NCBI RefSeq assembly: GCF_900626095.1
Contig: NZ_UYZZ01000004.1
Coordinates: forward strand, 1-64,000
Direction: 5' to 3'
Length of the DNA stretch: 64,000 bases
Source of the DNA: Clostridium rectalis
Lineage (GTDB): Bacteria; Bacillota; Clostridia; Clostridiales; Clostridiaceae
The translations under genes were made by a program, and so were the position numbers. The notes below the pieces were generated by a model. The model was not told the origin of the DNA, searched no databases, and was given only the letters and a program-made list of their open reading frames with translations. Shown here in pieces: positions 8,506-16,921 of this stretch (the first letter of the stretch is position 1; every line of letters begins with the position of its first letter).

Positions 8506-9270
8506 ATGATTTATAAAAATACTTTTAAGGATTATATATTAGCTAAGGGTATACAGGTGGTAGATAAATTTTCTAGTTATGATACTAATAAAACTGTAAA
8601 TGAGCATTTATTAGAGGAACAGTTATTATTAATAAGTAGTTTCCATAAAATTGTAAAAGGAGATACAGGACCTATAAAAGATAGATTAGATAGTTCTATA
8701 GGAAGAGTAGTAGAAAACTATAAGGTTGGAACTAAGAAACTTGCAAGGGATATGAAAAGATTAAAAAGTGACAATAAATATGGTCAGGATTTAAATGAGT
8801 TTGAGAAAATAATCCTATCCATGGGAAATTACTATATAGAAAGAGGAGAAAAGGTTATAAAGCATGTGTATGATAATAAGTACTATGATTTAATAACTAG
8901 AAGTATGCAAAATAGAGAAATATGTTTAGGAAGTGTAGATTTTAAAAATATAGTTTTATTGGATAACATAATGGTAAAGAGAATTGATAAGTGCTCATAT
9001 AACATGGTGGAAATGGATTGCTTTAATTTACTATATAAATATAAAAAAAAGGGATATAAATTTGATTATAAAAAACTGGTATCTAAATTTTGTGAGTTTG
9101 AAAAATTAAATAAAAATAGTTATGAATATATAATAGCTTTATTATCATATCCTTACGAAGTTATAAGGCAATGCAATAGATACAGACAAGAGAAAAAGGG
9201 CTGGACGGAAGAGGAGTATGTTTTAAGGCTTAAAAAGGCTATGGAGGTGGATAAGGAGAGCTTAATATAA
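8506..9270 (+). CDS. Half-length, degenerate CotS-like protein (candidate pseudokinase)
   Basis: A 254-residue protein with a strong GGAGG site 7 bases before its ATG. It aligns by eye with the C-lobe of the flanking CotS proteins: SSFHKIVKG matches the LAQLHNKS region, CLGSVDFKNIV (residues 140-150) replaces CHHDYAHHNIL, and the tail keeps the ALLSYPYEV...KKGWTEEEYV pattern matching EFPQAYW...QPWGEEFF. The N-lobe with the ATP-binding Lys is absent, and the His-His-Asp of the catalytic loop is replaced by Leu-Gly-Ser, although Asn148 and Asp161 remain at the matching positions. The frame is open and well translated, so it looks retained rather than decaying. A scaffold or partner role for the neighbouring CotS proteins is inference. 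Confidence 0.75.
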   Translation: MIYKNTFKDYILAKGIQVVDKFSSYDTNKTVNEHLLEEQLLLISSFHKIVKGDTGPIKDRLDSSIGRVVENYKVGTKKLARDMKRLKSDNKYGQDLNEFEKIILSMGNYYIERGEKVIKHVYDNKYYDLITRSMQNREICLGSVDFKNIVLLDNIMVKRIDKCSYNMVEMDCFNLLYKYKKKGYKFDYKKLVSKFCEFEKLNKNSYEYIIALLSYPYEVIRQCNRYRQEKKGWTEEEYVLRLKKAMEVDKESLI

Positions 9271-9281
9271 GGGGGGATTAT

Positions 9282-10304
9282 ATGAATGAAATATTCAATG
9301 ATAAATTATACTTGGCTGAATATGATTTAGATTCTAGTTTATTTGAAAAATTTAATATTGAACCATATGATTTATATCCATTAAGAAGTATATTTGTGGT
9401 AAATACGGACAAAGGAATGAAGATTTTAAAAAAGATACAATATAATGAAAAAGAATTATTGTTTATTTATAAGGCTTTAAATTATATAAGAAGTAAATTT
9501 GATAAGGTTATGAGTTTTACTCATACTTATGATAAGAAAATATATACTAATTGGGAAAACAATATGTATTGTATGATTGATTTAGTTGATGGTAGAGAAA
9601 GCGATTATAATAACCCTATCGATATTAAAATAGCATCAAAGGGTTTATCGAAATTGCATAGTGCATCTATAGGGTTTAAAACAGATTTAAACCACAGAAA
9701 TTATAGTGGTAAATTATTAGATAACTTTAAGGAAAGTATAGAGGAAATGAAGGTGTTTAAAAATATAGCTTCACTTCATAAAAATAAAGATGAGTTTGAT
9801 AGTATATTTTTAGATAATATAGATTACTATATTGATGAAATAAAAAAGAGTATAAATATTTTAGAAGATTCTAGTTATTATGAATTGTGTAATGAAAATG
9901 GAAAAATAGCTATATGTCATCATGATTTAGCTCATCATAACATAATTATTAATGATGAAAAGGAAGAGGCATATTTTATAGACTTTGATTATTCTATTGT
10001 AGATTTAAGAGTACATGATATGTGTAATTTTATATCTAAAGCCACTAAAAACTTTGCGTATGACATAGAAAAGGCTAAACTTATATTAGATGAGTATAAT
10101 AGTGAAAATAGCTTAGATAAAAGAGAGATAGAAGTGCTTTATGGTATGCTTACTTTTCCTCAAGATTTTTATTCCATTTCAAGAGATTATTATACTAAAA
10201 GAAAGGGATGGGAAGAGGATATATTTGTTGACAAGATTAAGAAAAAGACTGAATGTGAAGAATTTAGGATAGCATTTTTAGATAAGTTTGAAGAATTAAT
10301 ATAA
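9282..10304 (+). CDS. CotS-family spore coat protein, kinase fold (second copy)
   Basis: 340 residues, starting 11 bases after the degenerate relative with an AAGGGGGG site. It keeps the complete CotS kinase core: catalytic loop CHHDLAHHN with Asp215 and Asn220, the metal-binding Asp234 in FIDFDY, and the conserved VHDMCNFI helix after it. The candidate ATP-binding Lys is in the MKILKKIQYN strand near residues 50-51. It is the last gene of the three-gene run and ends at a bidirectional terminator shared with the convergent glycosyltransferase. It shares little simple identity with the first copy outside motifs, which suggests an old duplication. Confidence 0.88.
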   Translation: MNEIFNDKLYLAEYDLDSSLFEKFNIEPYDLYPLRSIFVVNTDKGMKILKKIQYNEKELLFIYKALNYIRSKFDKVMSFTHTYDKKIYTNWENNMYCMIDLVDGRESDYNNPIDIKIASKGLSKLHSASIGFKTDLNHRNYSGKLLDNFKESIEEMKVFKNIASLHKNKDEFDSIFLDNIDYYIDEIKKSINILEDSSYYELCNENGKIAICHHDLAHHNIIINDEKEEAYFIDFDYSIVDLRVHDMCNFISKATKNFAYDIEKAKLILDEYNSENSLDKREIEVLYGMLTFPQDFYSISRDYYTKRKGWEEDIFVDKIKKKTECEEFRIAFLDKFEELI

Positions 10305-10337
10305 AATTAAGCCATGTGATTAACACATGGCTTAATT
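10305..10337. terminator. Bidirectional terminator between cotS-like gene and convergent glycosyltransferase
   Basis: A perfect 14-bp stem, AATTAAGCCATGTG at 10305-10318 with CACATGGCTTAATT at 10324-10337, has a 5-base loop. The right arm contains the stop codon of the minus-strand gene. Confidence 0.85.
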
Positions 10338-11456
10338 ATTTATGACCTTATTATATGCGATAATTGTGTTTTTAGCTGTATTATTCCAAGTAAGTTCGGA
10401 ACTTCTAACCAAGCCTTTTAAGGAAAGTGATTTTCTTAAATCTCTATTACTAAGGGCTTCATACATAGAATTATATAAATCATCTATATCATGAGGATTT
10501 ATAAGTATTGCAGCATCGGAAACAACTTCGGGAATAGAGGTTGCTTTTGATGCTATAACAGGTACTCCACAAGCCATAGCTTCTACAGGGGGAAGTCCGA
10601 AACCTTCATAGAATGAAGGATAAACAAATAATTTACATGCATTATATACATAAGGCAAATGATTAAGTGGAATAAAACCTGGGAACAGTACTTTATTATC
10701 TACATTAAGTTCTTCACAACGTTTTTTATATATACTGTATGATTTCCCTTTGGTACCTGCTATTACTAGTTTAATATCCTTTTTATATTTTTCTGTAAGT
10801 TTACTAAAGGCATCTATAAGTCCTAATATATTTTTCCTAGGACTAAAACCTCCTACATATAAAATGTAATCAGTATCTATAGAATAATAGTTTTTCACTA
10901 AGTTTTTACTTATAATTTTATCTAATGGTTTGTATATATCCTCGCTAGCCAAATGAGTTACGAAAACTTTTTCTTTTGGGAAATTAAAAGCTTTAATTAT
11001 ATCTTTTTTAGAGTATTCAGATACTGTTATTATTCCATCACATGAATCTATAATTTGAGGTAACTTTTCGTGAAAAAGTTTTAAATATTGTTCACTAACT
11101 GTTTCTGGCATTTTATATGGTATTATATCATGTAGTGTAATAATAAAAGAACATTTTTTGGTTTTAGGCATTCCAATGCCGTTTTGAGGAACATGGTATA
11201 TGTCTATATCTTTTCCCTTTAATATATTTGGGATATTAACTTCATCCCAAAAATTGTTCTTGCAATTTTCGGTTATATTATTAATAGAAATATTATTATT
11301 AAAAGAAATATTTTTTTTTACATTAGGTGGGATAAAAATTGTATAGTTATTAATAAGATCAATTTCATTAATGTGTTTTATAAGTTGATAAGTATAAGTT
11401 CCTATTCCAGTACCTCTATACCAATTAGCAGCTCTACCGTCTATGCCTATTTTCAT
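10332..11456 (-). CDS. GT4-family glycosyltransferase, spore-coat cluster (second copy)
   Basis: 374 residues and clearly paralogous to the enzyme at 6190-7329: same [13 protein letters not shown]-terminal loop, same [13 protein letters not shown] segment near residue 85, same [10 protein letters not shown] motif, and an EX7E element EGFGLPPVE. It lacks membrane or secretion signals, so it is cytosolic. An AAGGGTT site precedes the ATG. It is divergent from the third cotS-like gene, repeating the arrangement of the first glycosyltransferase and first cotS-like gene; the cluster therefore looks like a duplicated cotSA-cotS pair. Sugar specificity is not readable from sequence. Confidence 0.88.
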   Translation of the reverse strand: MKIGIDGRAANWYRGTGIGTYTYQLIKHINEIDLINNYTIFIPPNVKKNISFNNNISINNITENCKNNFWDEVNIPNILKGKDIDIYHVPQNGIGMPKTKKCSFIITLHDIIPYKMPETVSEQYLKLFHEKLPQIIDSCDGIITVSEYSKKDIIKAFNFPKEKVFVTHLASEDIYKPLDKIISKNLVKNYYSIDTDYILYVGGFSPRKNILGLIDAFSKLTEKYKKDIKLVIAGTKGKSYSIYKKRCEELNVDNKVLFPGFIPLNHLPYVYNACKLFVYPSFYEGFGLPPVEAMACGVPVIASKATSIPEVVSDAAILINPHDIDDLYNSMYEALSNRDLRKSLSLKGLVRSSELTWNNTAKNTIIAYNKVINN

Positions 11457-11591
11457 AAAAGAACCCTTTCTTAAATTTGTTATATTTCATTATATTACAA
11501 TAGAGGTGAAAATGTTAATAAATTAACTTTATTGTAAGTTATCTTCTAAAATATATGTGCTGTACATATAAATTATAAGGAGGTGATTGCT

Positions 11592-12596
11592 ATGATGAGA
11601 GAATTTGAAATTGAAAGACAATTCGATGTTAAAATTGAAAGCCTAAAACCTAATAGAGGTGTTTATTTATTAAAAACAAATGAAGGGGCAAGATGTTTAA
11701 AGAAAATTAACTATGGAATTCAAAAACTGTTATTTGTATATGGAGCTAAAGAACATTTAATAGCTAATGGTTTTCCAAGAGTAGATAGATATTATATGAA
11801 TGTTGAAGGTAATCCATATGCACTTGTAAATGAAGATATATATACTCTTTCAGAGTGGCTTAATGGCAGAGAGGCTGATTTTAGAAATACAGAGGATTTA
11901 ATTATAGCGGCTAAGAATTTGGCATGTATGCATATAGCTTCAAAGGGGTATGAACCACCTGAAAATAGCAAATTAAAAACAGATTTAGGAAGATGGCCTC
12001 ATTTAATGGAAAAGAGGGTTAGATCTTTTGACAAAATGAGAGATATGGCTAGAAAAAGAAGTAATAAGAATAACTTTGAAATGAATTATATAAAAACAGT
12101 TGATTTTTATAAATCTCTAGGCAGAAGGGCCATGAAAGTATTAAATGAATCTGACTATATGGAAATATGTAAACTTACAGAAGAGGAAAAAAGTTTTTGC
12201 CATCATGATTACACATATCATAATATTATAATAGACGATAATAGTGATGTTAATGTAATTGATTTTGATTACTGCAAAAGGGAAGTTAGAGTGTATGATG
12301 TATCTTCCTTTATGATTAAAGTATTGAAAAGAGTAGATTGGAATATAGAATATGCCAATTTGATAATAGACTCTTATAATAGCGTTTACCCTATTAAGGA
12401 GAACGAATATAAGGTTTTATTTGCCTTCTTATTATTCCCTCAAAGGTTTTGGAGATTATCTAATAGATATTATTATAATGAGGTGAATTGGCCTCAAAAT
12501 ACTTTTAACAATAAAATGGAGGAGTTAATAGCTGAGCAAGAAAAGTACACTAAATTTATTGAAGATTTCAAAAGAATATATAATCAGAATGAGTAA
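11592..12596 (+). CDS. CotS-family spore coat protein, kinase fold (third copy)
   Basis: 334 residues with an intact kinase core: CHHDYTYHN (Asp206, Asn211) and VIDFDY (Asp224), with a candidate ATP-binding Lys in RCLKKINYG near residue 37. I start at ATG 11592 because AAGGAGG lies 8 bases upstream; the GTG at 11583 overlaps that site. It is monocistronic, ends in a good terminator, and is divergent from the second glycosyltransferase. The HDYTYHN sequence differs slightly from the HDYAHHN of the first copy, the kind of change expected for divergent substrates or partners. Confidence 0.88.
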   Translation: MMREFEIERQFDVKIESLKPNRGVYLLKTNEGARCLKKINYGIQKLLFVYGAKEHLIANGFPRVDRYYMNVEGNPYALVNEDIYTLSEWLNGREADFRNTEDLIIAAKNLACMHIASKGYEPPENSKLKTDLGRWPHLMEKRVRSFDKMRDMARKRSNKNNFEMNYIKTVDFYKSLGRRAMKVLNESDYMEICKLTEEEKSFCHHDYTYHNIIIDDNSDVNVIDFDYCKREVRVYDVSSFMIKVLKRVDWNIEYANLIIDSYNSVYPIKENEYKVLFAFLLFPQRFWRLSNRYYYNEVNWPQNTFNNKMEELIAEQEKYTKFIEDFKRIYNQNE

Positions 12597-12603
12597 TTTT
12601 AAA

Positions 12604-12647
12604 TGGCATGTATTATCTTTTATAAGTAGTACATGCCAATATTTTTT
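12604..12647 (+). terminator. Terminator after third cotS-like gene
   Basis: TGGCATGTA at 12604-12612 pairs with TACATGCCA at 12630-12638 and is followed by ATATTTTTTG. Confidence 0.8.
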
Positions 12648-12649
12648 GC

Positions 12650-12676
12650 ACTTAAATTAATAGTTTATCATATTAT
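12650..12676 (+). promoter_or_regulatory. Candidate sigma-K promoter for yabG
   Basis: AC at 12650-12651 and CATATTAT at 12669-12676, 17 bases apart, match AC-N16/17-CATANNNT. B. subtilis yabG is transcribed by sigma-K, which supports the reading. Confidence 0.45.
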
Positions 12677-12709
12677 ATAGCATAAGTTTTGTAATATGGA
12701 GAGGATACG

Positions 12710-13570
12710 ATGAAGGTAGGAGATGTAGTTGTTAGAAAATCATATGGAAAAGATATAACTTTTAAAATAATAGATGTAAAAGAAACGGAAGAAGGGAGGA
12801 TGTATACTTTAAAAGGAATAAATCTAAGATTAATTGCGGATTCTTTTATAGATGACCTAGAGCTTTTAAAGGATGAGGAAGATTCAGATTATGAAGAGGT
12901 TTTTACCAGAAAGGTAAACTCTTCTATAAAAAAGATTTTAGTGAATAGAAAAGATATAAAAAAGTACATGAGATCATATAAGACAAGGGAGAAAAAAGAT
13001 TTATCTTTCGGAAGACCTGGTAAAATATTGCATATAGATGGTGATGCAGAATATTTAGATGTATGTTTAAAGGTATATAAGCAACTTTCTCTTGATGTTA
13101 TAGGGAAGGTTATATCAGAAAAAGAACAACCAAAACAAATATTAGAGATAGTAAAGGCTGTAAAACCAGATATAGTAATAATAACAGGGCATGATGCTAT
13201 GGCTAAAAATATTAGTGACTATATAGATTTAAATAATTATAGAAATTCTAAGTACTTTGTTCAGACTGTAAATGAATTAAGAAACTATGAGCCGGGGTAT
13301 GATAATTTAGTTATTTTTGCAGGTGCTTGTCAGTCTAATTATGAAGCTATTTTAGATGCAGGAGCTAATTTTGCTAGTTCACCTAATAGAATACTTTTAC
13401 ACTGCTTAGACCCGGTGTTTTTGTGTGAGAAGATAGCTTATACAAATATAGAAAAAGTTGTGCCTATAAAAGAAGCATTAGAAAATACTATAAGTGGATC
13501 AGAGGGAATAGGTGGCCTTCAAACAAGAGGTAAATATAGGGAAGGGTTTCCTAAATCACAGTATTCTTAA
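12710..13570 (+). CDS. yabG: YabG, sporulation-specific coat protease
   Basis: 286 residues matching YabG, the mother-cell protease that processes coat and morphogenetic proteins; in C. difficile it also trims germination proteins such as CspBA. The N-terminal MKVGDVVVRKSYGKDITFKI segment is typical. His161 (ITGHDAMAKN) and Cys207 (FAGACQSNYEA) fall at positions I recall as catalytic in the C. difficile enzyme, so activity is expected. GGAGAGG precedes the ATG. Its place directly after the cotS-like block and its candidate sigma-K promoter fit late coat maturation. It ends in a 12-bp hairpin. Confidence 0.94.
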   Translation: MKVGDVVVRKSYGKDITFKIIDVKETEEGRMYTLKGINLRLIADSFIDDLELLKDEEDSDYEEVFTRKVNSSIKKILVNRKDIKKYMRSYKTREKKDLSFGRPGKILHIDGDAEYLDVCLKVYKQLSLDVIGKVISEKEQPKQILEIVKAVKPDIVIITGHDAMAKNISDYIDLNNYRNSKYFVQTVNELRNYEPGYDNLVIFAGACQSNYEAILDAGANFASSPNRILLHCLDPVFLCEKIAYTNIEKVVPIKEALENTISGSEGIGGLQTRGKYREGFPKSQYS

Positions 13571-13573
13571 ATA

Positions 13574-13607
13574 ATATGCTACCATTAACTTATATGGTAG
13601 CATATTT
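13574..13607 (+). terminator. Hairpin terminator after yabG
   Basis: ATATGCTACCAT at 13574-13585 pairs perfectly with ATGGTAGCATAT at 13594-13605. The T tract that follows is short. Confidence 0.65.
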
Positions 13608-13726
13608 CAATGTTTAAATATTTTGAATATATATGAAATTAATAGGGAATAATAGATTAGGGCTTAATACTTAGAGAAAATTACTGTATACGTTTAAAAA
13701 ACTGCATACTTCAGGTTAAATATATA

Positions 13727-13755
13727 TTGACAAACCATTAAAATAAAGTTAAAAT
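13727..13755 (+). promoter_or_regulatory. Upstream sigma-A promoter of veg
   Basis: TTGACA at 13727-13732 and TAAAAT at 13750-13755 have a 17-base spacer. It is the first of two tandem near-consensus promoters. Confidence 0.75.
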
Positions 13756-13766
13756 ATAAAGTTTGG

Positions 13767-13795
13767 TTGACATTTTATATGTTATGATATATAAT
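13767..13795 (+). promoter_or_regulatory. Downstream consensus sigma-A promoter of veg
   Basis: TTGACA at 13767-13772 and TATAAT at 13790-13795 have a 17-base spacer: a perfect consensus. The B. subtilis veg promoter is a classic very strong sigma-A promoter, so strong expression is expected here as well. Confidence 0.88.
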
Positions 13796-13822
13796 ATAGG
13801 ATGTGGAAAGAGGGTGTTTATT

Positions 13823-14056
13823 GTGGAAAGAGGCAATGTATTGGCTTCAATAAAAAAAGACATCGAGAGCCATGTAGGTGAAAGTGTAACACTCAAGGCA
13901 AATGGGGGAAGAAGAAAGACCTTCGTAAATAAAGGAGTGATTGAAAAGGCTTATCCTAGTATTTTTGTAATCAGATTAGAAAATGACACCCAAAGGACGG
14001 TCACATATAGTTATTCAGATGTGTTAACAAAGACAGTACAATTAGTTTATGCTTAA
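13823..14056 (+). CDS. veg: Veg protein
   Basis: A 77-residue member of the Veg family, recognised by TLKANGGRRKTFVNKG and YPSIFVIRLE...VTYSYSDVLT. Veg is a small protein linked to biofilm gene control and spore outgrowth in B. subtilis. I start at GTG 13823: AGAGGG lies 8 bases upstream, and earlier in-frame starts fall inside the promoter. Two tandem consensus promoters drive it and a terminator follows immediately, so it is monocistronic and probably among the most transcribed genes in the window. Confidence 0.93.
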   Translation: MERGNVLASIKKDIESHVGESVTLKANGGRRKTFVNKGVIEKAYPSIFVIRLENDTQRTVTYSYSDVLTKTVQLVYA

Positions 14057-14060
14057 ATAA

Positions 14061-14090
14061 GTCAGCATCGTAAGATGCTGATTCTTTTTT
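14061..14090 (+). terminator. Terminator after veg
   Basis: TCAGCATC at 14062-14069 pairs with GATGCTGA at 14074-14081, with a GTAA loop and a TTCTTTTTT tail. Confidence 0.9.
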
Positions 14091-14147
14091 ATGAATTTAA
14101 ATAGATAATAAAGGGGAATTATTATACTTTATTAAAATACAGTAAAT

Positions 14148-14233
14148 AAAAAAAGAAAGATGGTGGGTTCCATCTTTCAACTATGGTATAAAAGGGTATT
14201 GAGAATTTATGAGAGGTTATATGGTCAACAACC
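14148..14233 (-). ncRNA. Candidate orphan small RNA on the minus strand
   Basis: On the minus strand a consensus promoter (14240-14268) is followed about 65 bases later by an intrinsic terminator: GAAAGATGG at 14178-14170, a 6-base loop, CCATCTTTC at 14163-14155, then a run of T. This would give a transcript of about 86 bases. I see no convincing reading frame inside it, and it does not overlap either neighbouring + strand gene. No known RNA family is recognised. Existence is inferred from promoter-terminator pairing only. Confidence 0.45.
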
Positions 14234-14239
14234 AAGTTT

Positions 14240-14268
14240 ATAATACGCCAAAATAGCTTATATGTCAA
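14240..14268 (-). promoter_or_regulatory. Consensus sigma-A promoter on the minus strand with no protein gene downstream
   Basis: Read on the minus strand, TTGACA (14268-14263) and TATTAT (14245-14240) are 17 bases apart. A 15-base sequence around the -35 box recurs with one base difference at 14217-14231 (TTATATGGTCAACAA against TTATATGTCAACAA at 14258-14271). Confidence 0.6.
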
Positions 14269-14444
14269 CAAGAATAAGTATAATATATAAGAAATATAAG
14301 GAATTATCTAAGAAAAATGATGAATTTTGTTACAGAATTGTAGTTTTTCTAAGTTAAATTAATTTATAAATAAATAGTTTATTTAATCATATTTTACATA
14401 TTTAAATTATATAAATAGATAGTAGGTTTATATAGGGAGGGAAT

Positions 14445-16016
14445 ATGATTATGGCTATAGAGTTAGTTAAAGAGAATATAGAATGTGAACAGCTTTTAGG
14501 AGAAAATTCATCTGACACAGTTGTTAAGGCAGAATATGTAATACCCGATACTCACCCAGACGTATTTAAGGTTTTAAGTGTGGATGCAAAGCCATATATT
14601 ATTAATAAGGAGATTATTCAAGATAAAGTTTATCTTGAAGGTCAAGTGGAATATAACATAATATATATGGCAAAGGAGGAGGAGGAAGCATTAGGAGTAT
14701 ATAATACCACGTATACAGGAAATTTCTCTAACTATGTGGAGGTACGTGGTGCAGAACATAATATGGATTGCGAAGCTGAATGCTATGTAGAACATATGGA
14801 ATGTAATATTGCAAATGAAAGAAAGATAGCAGTAGAGGGAGTAATAAATTCTAAGGCTGAAGTTTATAAAAAATATGATTTTGAAATGGTAAGGGATATT
14901 GAGAGTTCAGATGATATACAAATGCTTAAAAATCCAATGGAAATAGATAAAATTATTGGTTCTATTGATGCGGATATGACAGCTCGGGGAACTATGGAGG
15001 TTTCATCAGATAAACCTGAGATAGGTAATATATTAAAGTGTGATATAAATATTCACAAAAAAGATGTTAATATTATGGAAGATAAAGTTGATATTCAGGC
15101 TGCAGTTTTAATTGATGTATTATATAGGGGTAAGGATTCTAATGAGGTGGTTTCCTTACAAGGGGATGTTGCTATTAATAAAGAAGTAGAATTTCAAGGG
15201 GTTAATCCTGAAATGGAAGGATATACAGATTTTAGAGTAGCTTCATCTGAATTTAATATTAAACAAGATGACTTAGGAGAGAACAGAATAATAGATGTAG
15301 ATGCATTAATAAAGGCTAATACAAAAGTTATGCATAAGGAAGAAATGGATATTATTGAAGATGCGTATTCACCATCAGTATTTATGGATATGAAAAAGCA
15401 GAATTATGAATTGAATGTTATACATGGTCAAGCTAAGTGTGAAACTGTGGTAAAAGGTGATATAGAGTTAGATAATGGTTTACCTAAGGCAACAGAGGTT
15501 ATTTTCTGTTCAGGTAAAGTATGTATAACTGATAGAAGAATTGTGGAAGACAAGGTATTAGTAGATGCAGTTTTAGGTGTAGATGTTATGTACAGAACTA
15601 AGGATCAGGAAAATTATATAGGGAGTGTAAATGAGGAAATCCCATTTAGCTGTACGGTAGAAATGCCAGGATGCAAAATTGATATGCAAAGTATAGCTAA
15701 GGCATTTTTAGAAAGTTTGGATGCAACTGTAGAAGCAGAGGATATTGCAATAAAAGCAGTTGTGGATGTTTATTCTAGAGTAAACTATATAACCAATAAA
15801 GAGTTTTTAGTCAATATGGAGCCTGTGGAAGGAGAACTTCCTGAAAAAAAAGCAAGTATAATAATATATGTGGTACAAAATGGTGATACTCTCTGGAAGA
15901 TTGCAAAGAAGTATAATACTACTATAGATAAACTTGTGAAAATAAATAATATAGAAAATCCAGATAGTATAAAACCAGGGGAAAAATTAATAATACCTGG
16001 AAGAGCTTGTTTGTAA
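14445..16016 (+). CDS. SPOCS/DUF3794 domain protein with C-terminal LysM
   Basis: 523 residues. The body consists of repeated DUF3794 (SPOCS) units, each with a VIPDTHPDVFKVL-like or EVIFCSGKVCITDRRI-like strand pattern. The last 50 residues are a LysM domain (YVVQNGDTLWKIAKKYNTT, ending near residue 518) that should bind peptidoglycan, probably spore cortex. No signal peptide is visible, consistent with mother-cell synthesis and deposition on the forespore, as for SafA/SpoVID-type proteins. Two starts are possible: ATG 14445 (4 bases after GGGAGG) and ATG 14451 (10 bases after it). Its own terminator follows, with cyanophycin genes next. A coat/cortex-interface structural role is inferred. 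Confidence 0.85.
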   Translation: MIMAIELVKENIECEQLLGENSSDTVVKAEYVIPDTHPDVFKVLSVDAKPYIINKEIIQDKVYLEGQVEYNIIYMAKEEEEALGVYNTTYTGNFSNYVEVRGAEHNMDCEAECYVEHMECNIANERKIAVEGVINSKAEVYKKYDFEMVRDIESSDDIQMLKNPMEIDKIIGSIDADMTARGTMEVSSDKPEIGNILKCDINIHKKDVNIMEDKVDIQAAVLIDVLYRGKDSNEVVSLQGDVAINKEVEFQGVNPEMEGYTDFRVASSEFNIKQDDLGENRIIDVDALIKANTKVMHKEEMDIIEDAYSPSVFMDMKKQNYELNVIHGQAKCETVVKGDIELDNGLPKATEVIFCSGKVCITDRRIVEDKVLVDAVLGVDVMYRTKDQENYIGSVNEEIPFSCTVEMPGCKIDMQSIAKAFLESLDATVEAEDIAIKAVVDVYSRVNYITNKEFLVNMEPVEGELPEKKASIIIYVVQNGDTLWKIAKKYNTTIDKLVKINNIENPDSIKPGEKLIIPGRACL

Positions 16017-16022
16017 AAATGA

Positions 16023-16062
16023 AGCCTGCAGTTTAGAAAGCTGCAGGTTTTTATTTTTTTTT
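16023..16062 (+). terminator. Terminator after SPOCS/LysM gene
   Basis: CCTGCAG at 16025-16031 pairs with CTGCAGG at 16041-16047, followed by a long T run. Confidence 0.88.
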
Positions 16063-16120
16063 GAATAATACGTATAGAAATGGAGAAAATATAAAATACT
16101 TGCAAAGAGAGGTGTTTTAT

Positions 16121-16918
16121 TTGGAAGAAAAGACCTGTGGTGATTTAATAATAATAGGAGGAGCAGAAGATAAAAAGGGCGATAAAGTTATATTAAAGGA
16201 AATATGTAATAGAATTGATAAAGATAAAGATGAGGTTGTAATAGCAACTGTAGCATCAGGTATACCTGATGAGTTAGGAAGGGAATATAGAGAAATTTTT
16301 ACAAACTTAGGAGTAAAAAATATATCTATATTAAATGTTGTAGAAAGGAAGGATGCCTTTGAAAAGGCTAATGTGAATTTAATCAATAAAGCATCAGTAG
16401 TGTTTTTTACAGGGGGAGACCAACTTAGAATTACAAGCTTGTTAGGGGGTACTAGTTTATATAAAATTATGAGGGAAAGTTATGAAAAGGGTTGTATATA
16501 TGTTGGTACCTCCGCTGGAGCTTCTGTAATGAGCGACACTATGATTGTTACTGGGCCTGAGGATGATTCACCTAGAAAATGTACTTTAAAAATGGCACCA
16601 GGATTAGGATTAATTAAAGATGTAATTATAGACCAACATTTTGCCCAGAGGGGAAGAATAGGGAGACTTTTGGTTGGTATAGCAGAGAATCCCCAGATTA
16701 TAGGAATTGGCATAGATGAAGATACAGCTATAGTTGTAAATAATAAGGCCCAATTTAAAGTTATAGGTTCTGGGGCTGTTTATGTAATAGATGGTAGTGA
16801 AATAAGCAAAACTAATGTTTCAGAACAAAATCAGGATGAAATTTTATCAATATTTAATATTAAAATGCATGTTCTAAGAAGAGATGATAAATTTGATTTA
16901 AATAGGAGGACACCTTAA
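16121..16918 (+). CDS. cphB: Cyanophycinase
   Basis: CphB is a serine exopeptidase of family S51 that releases beta-Asp-Arg dipeptides from cyanophycin. The 265-residue protein has the nucleophile motif GTSAGASVMSD with Ser131, the N-terminal DLIIIGGAEDKKG, and VFFTGGDQLRITSLL. I start at TTG 16121 because GAGAGG lies 8 bases upstream; an in-frame TTG at 16061 overlaps the preceding terminator and lacks a ribosome site. cphA starts 4 bases after its stop, so degradation and synthesis are co-transcribed. In C. perfringens, cyanophycin has been linked to spore assembly, which fits the surrounding coat genes. Confidence 0.94.
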   Translation: MEEKTCGDLIIIGGAEDKKGDKVILKEICNRIDKDKDEVVIATVASGIPDELGREYREIFTNLGVKNISILNVVERKDAFEKANVNLINKASVVFFTGGDQLRITSLLGGTSLYKIMRESYEKGCIYVGTSAGASVMSDTMIVTGPEDDSPRKCTLKMAPGLGLIKDVIIDQHFAQRGRIGRLLVGIAENPQIIGIGIDEDTAIVVNNKAQFKVIGSGAVYVIDGSEISKTNVSEQNQDEILSIFNIKMHVLRRDDKFDLNRRTP

Positions 16919-16921
16919 AAA

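Noticed and set aside
13763-13822. N-terminal extension of Veg
   Set aside because: These codons cover the -35 and -10 boxes of a consensus promoter; the GTG at 13823 has the ribosome site.
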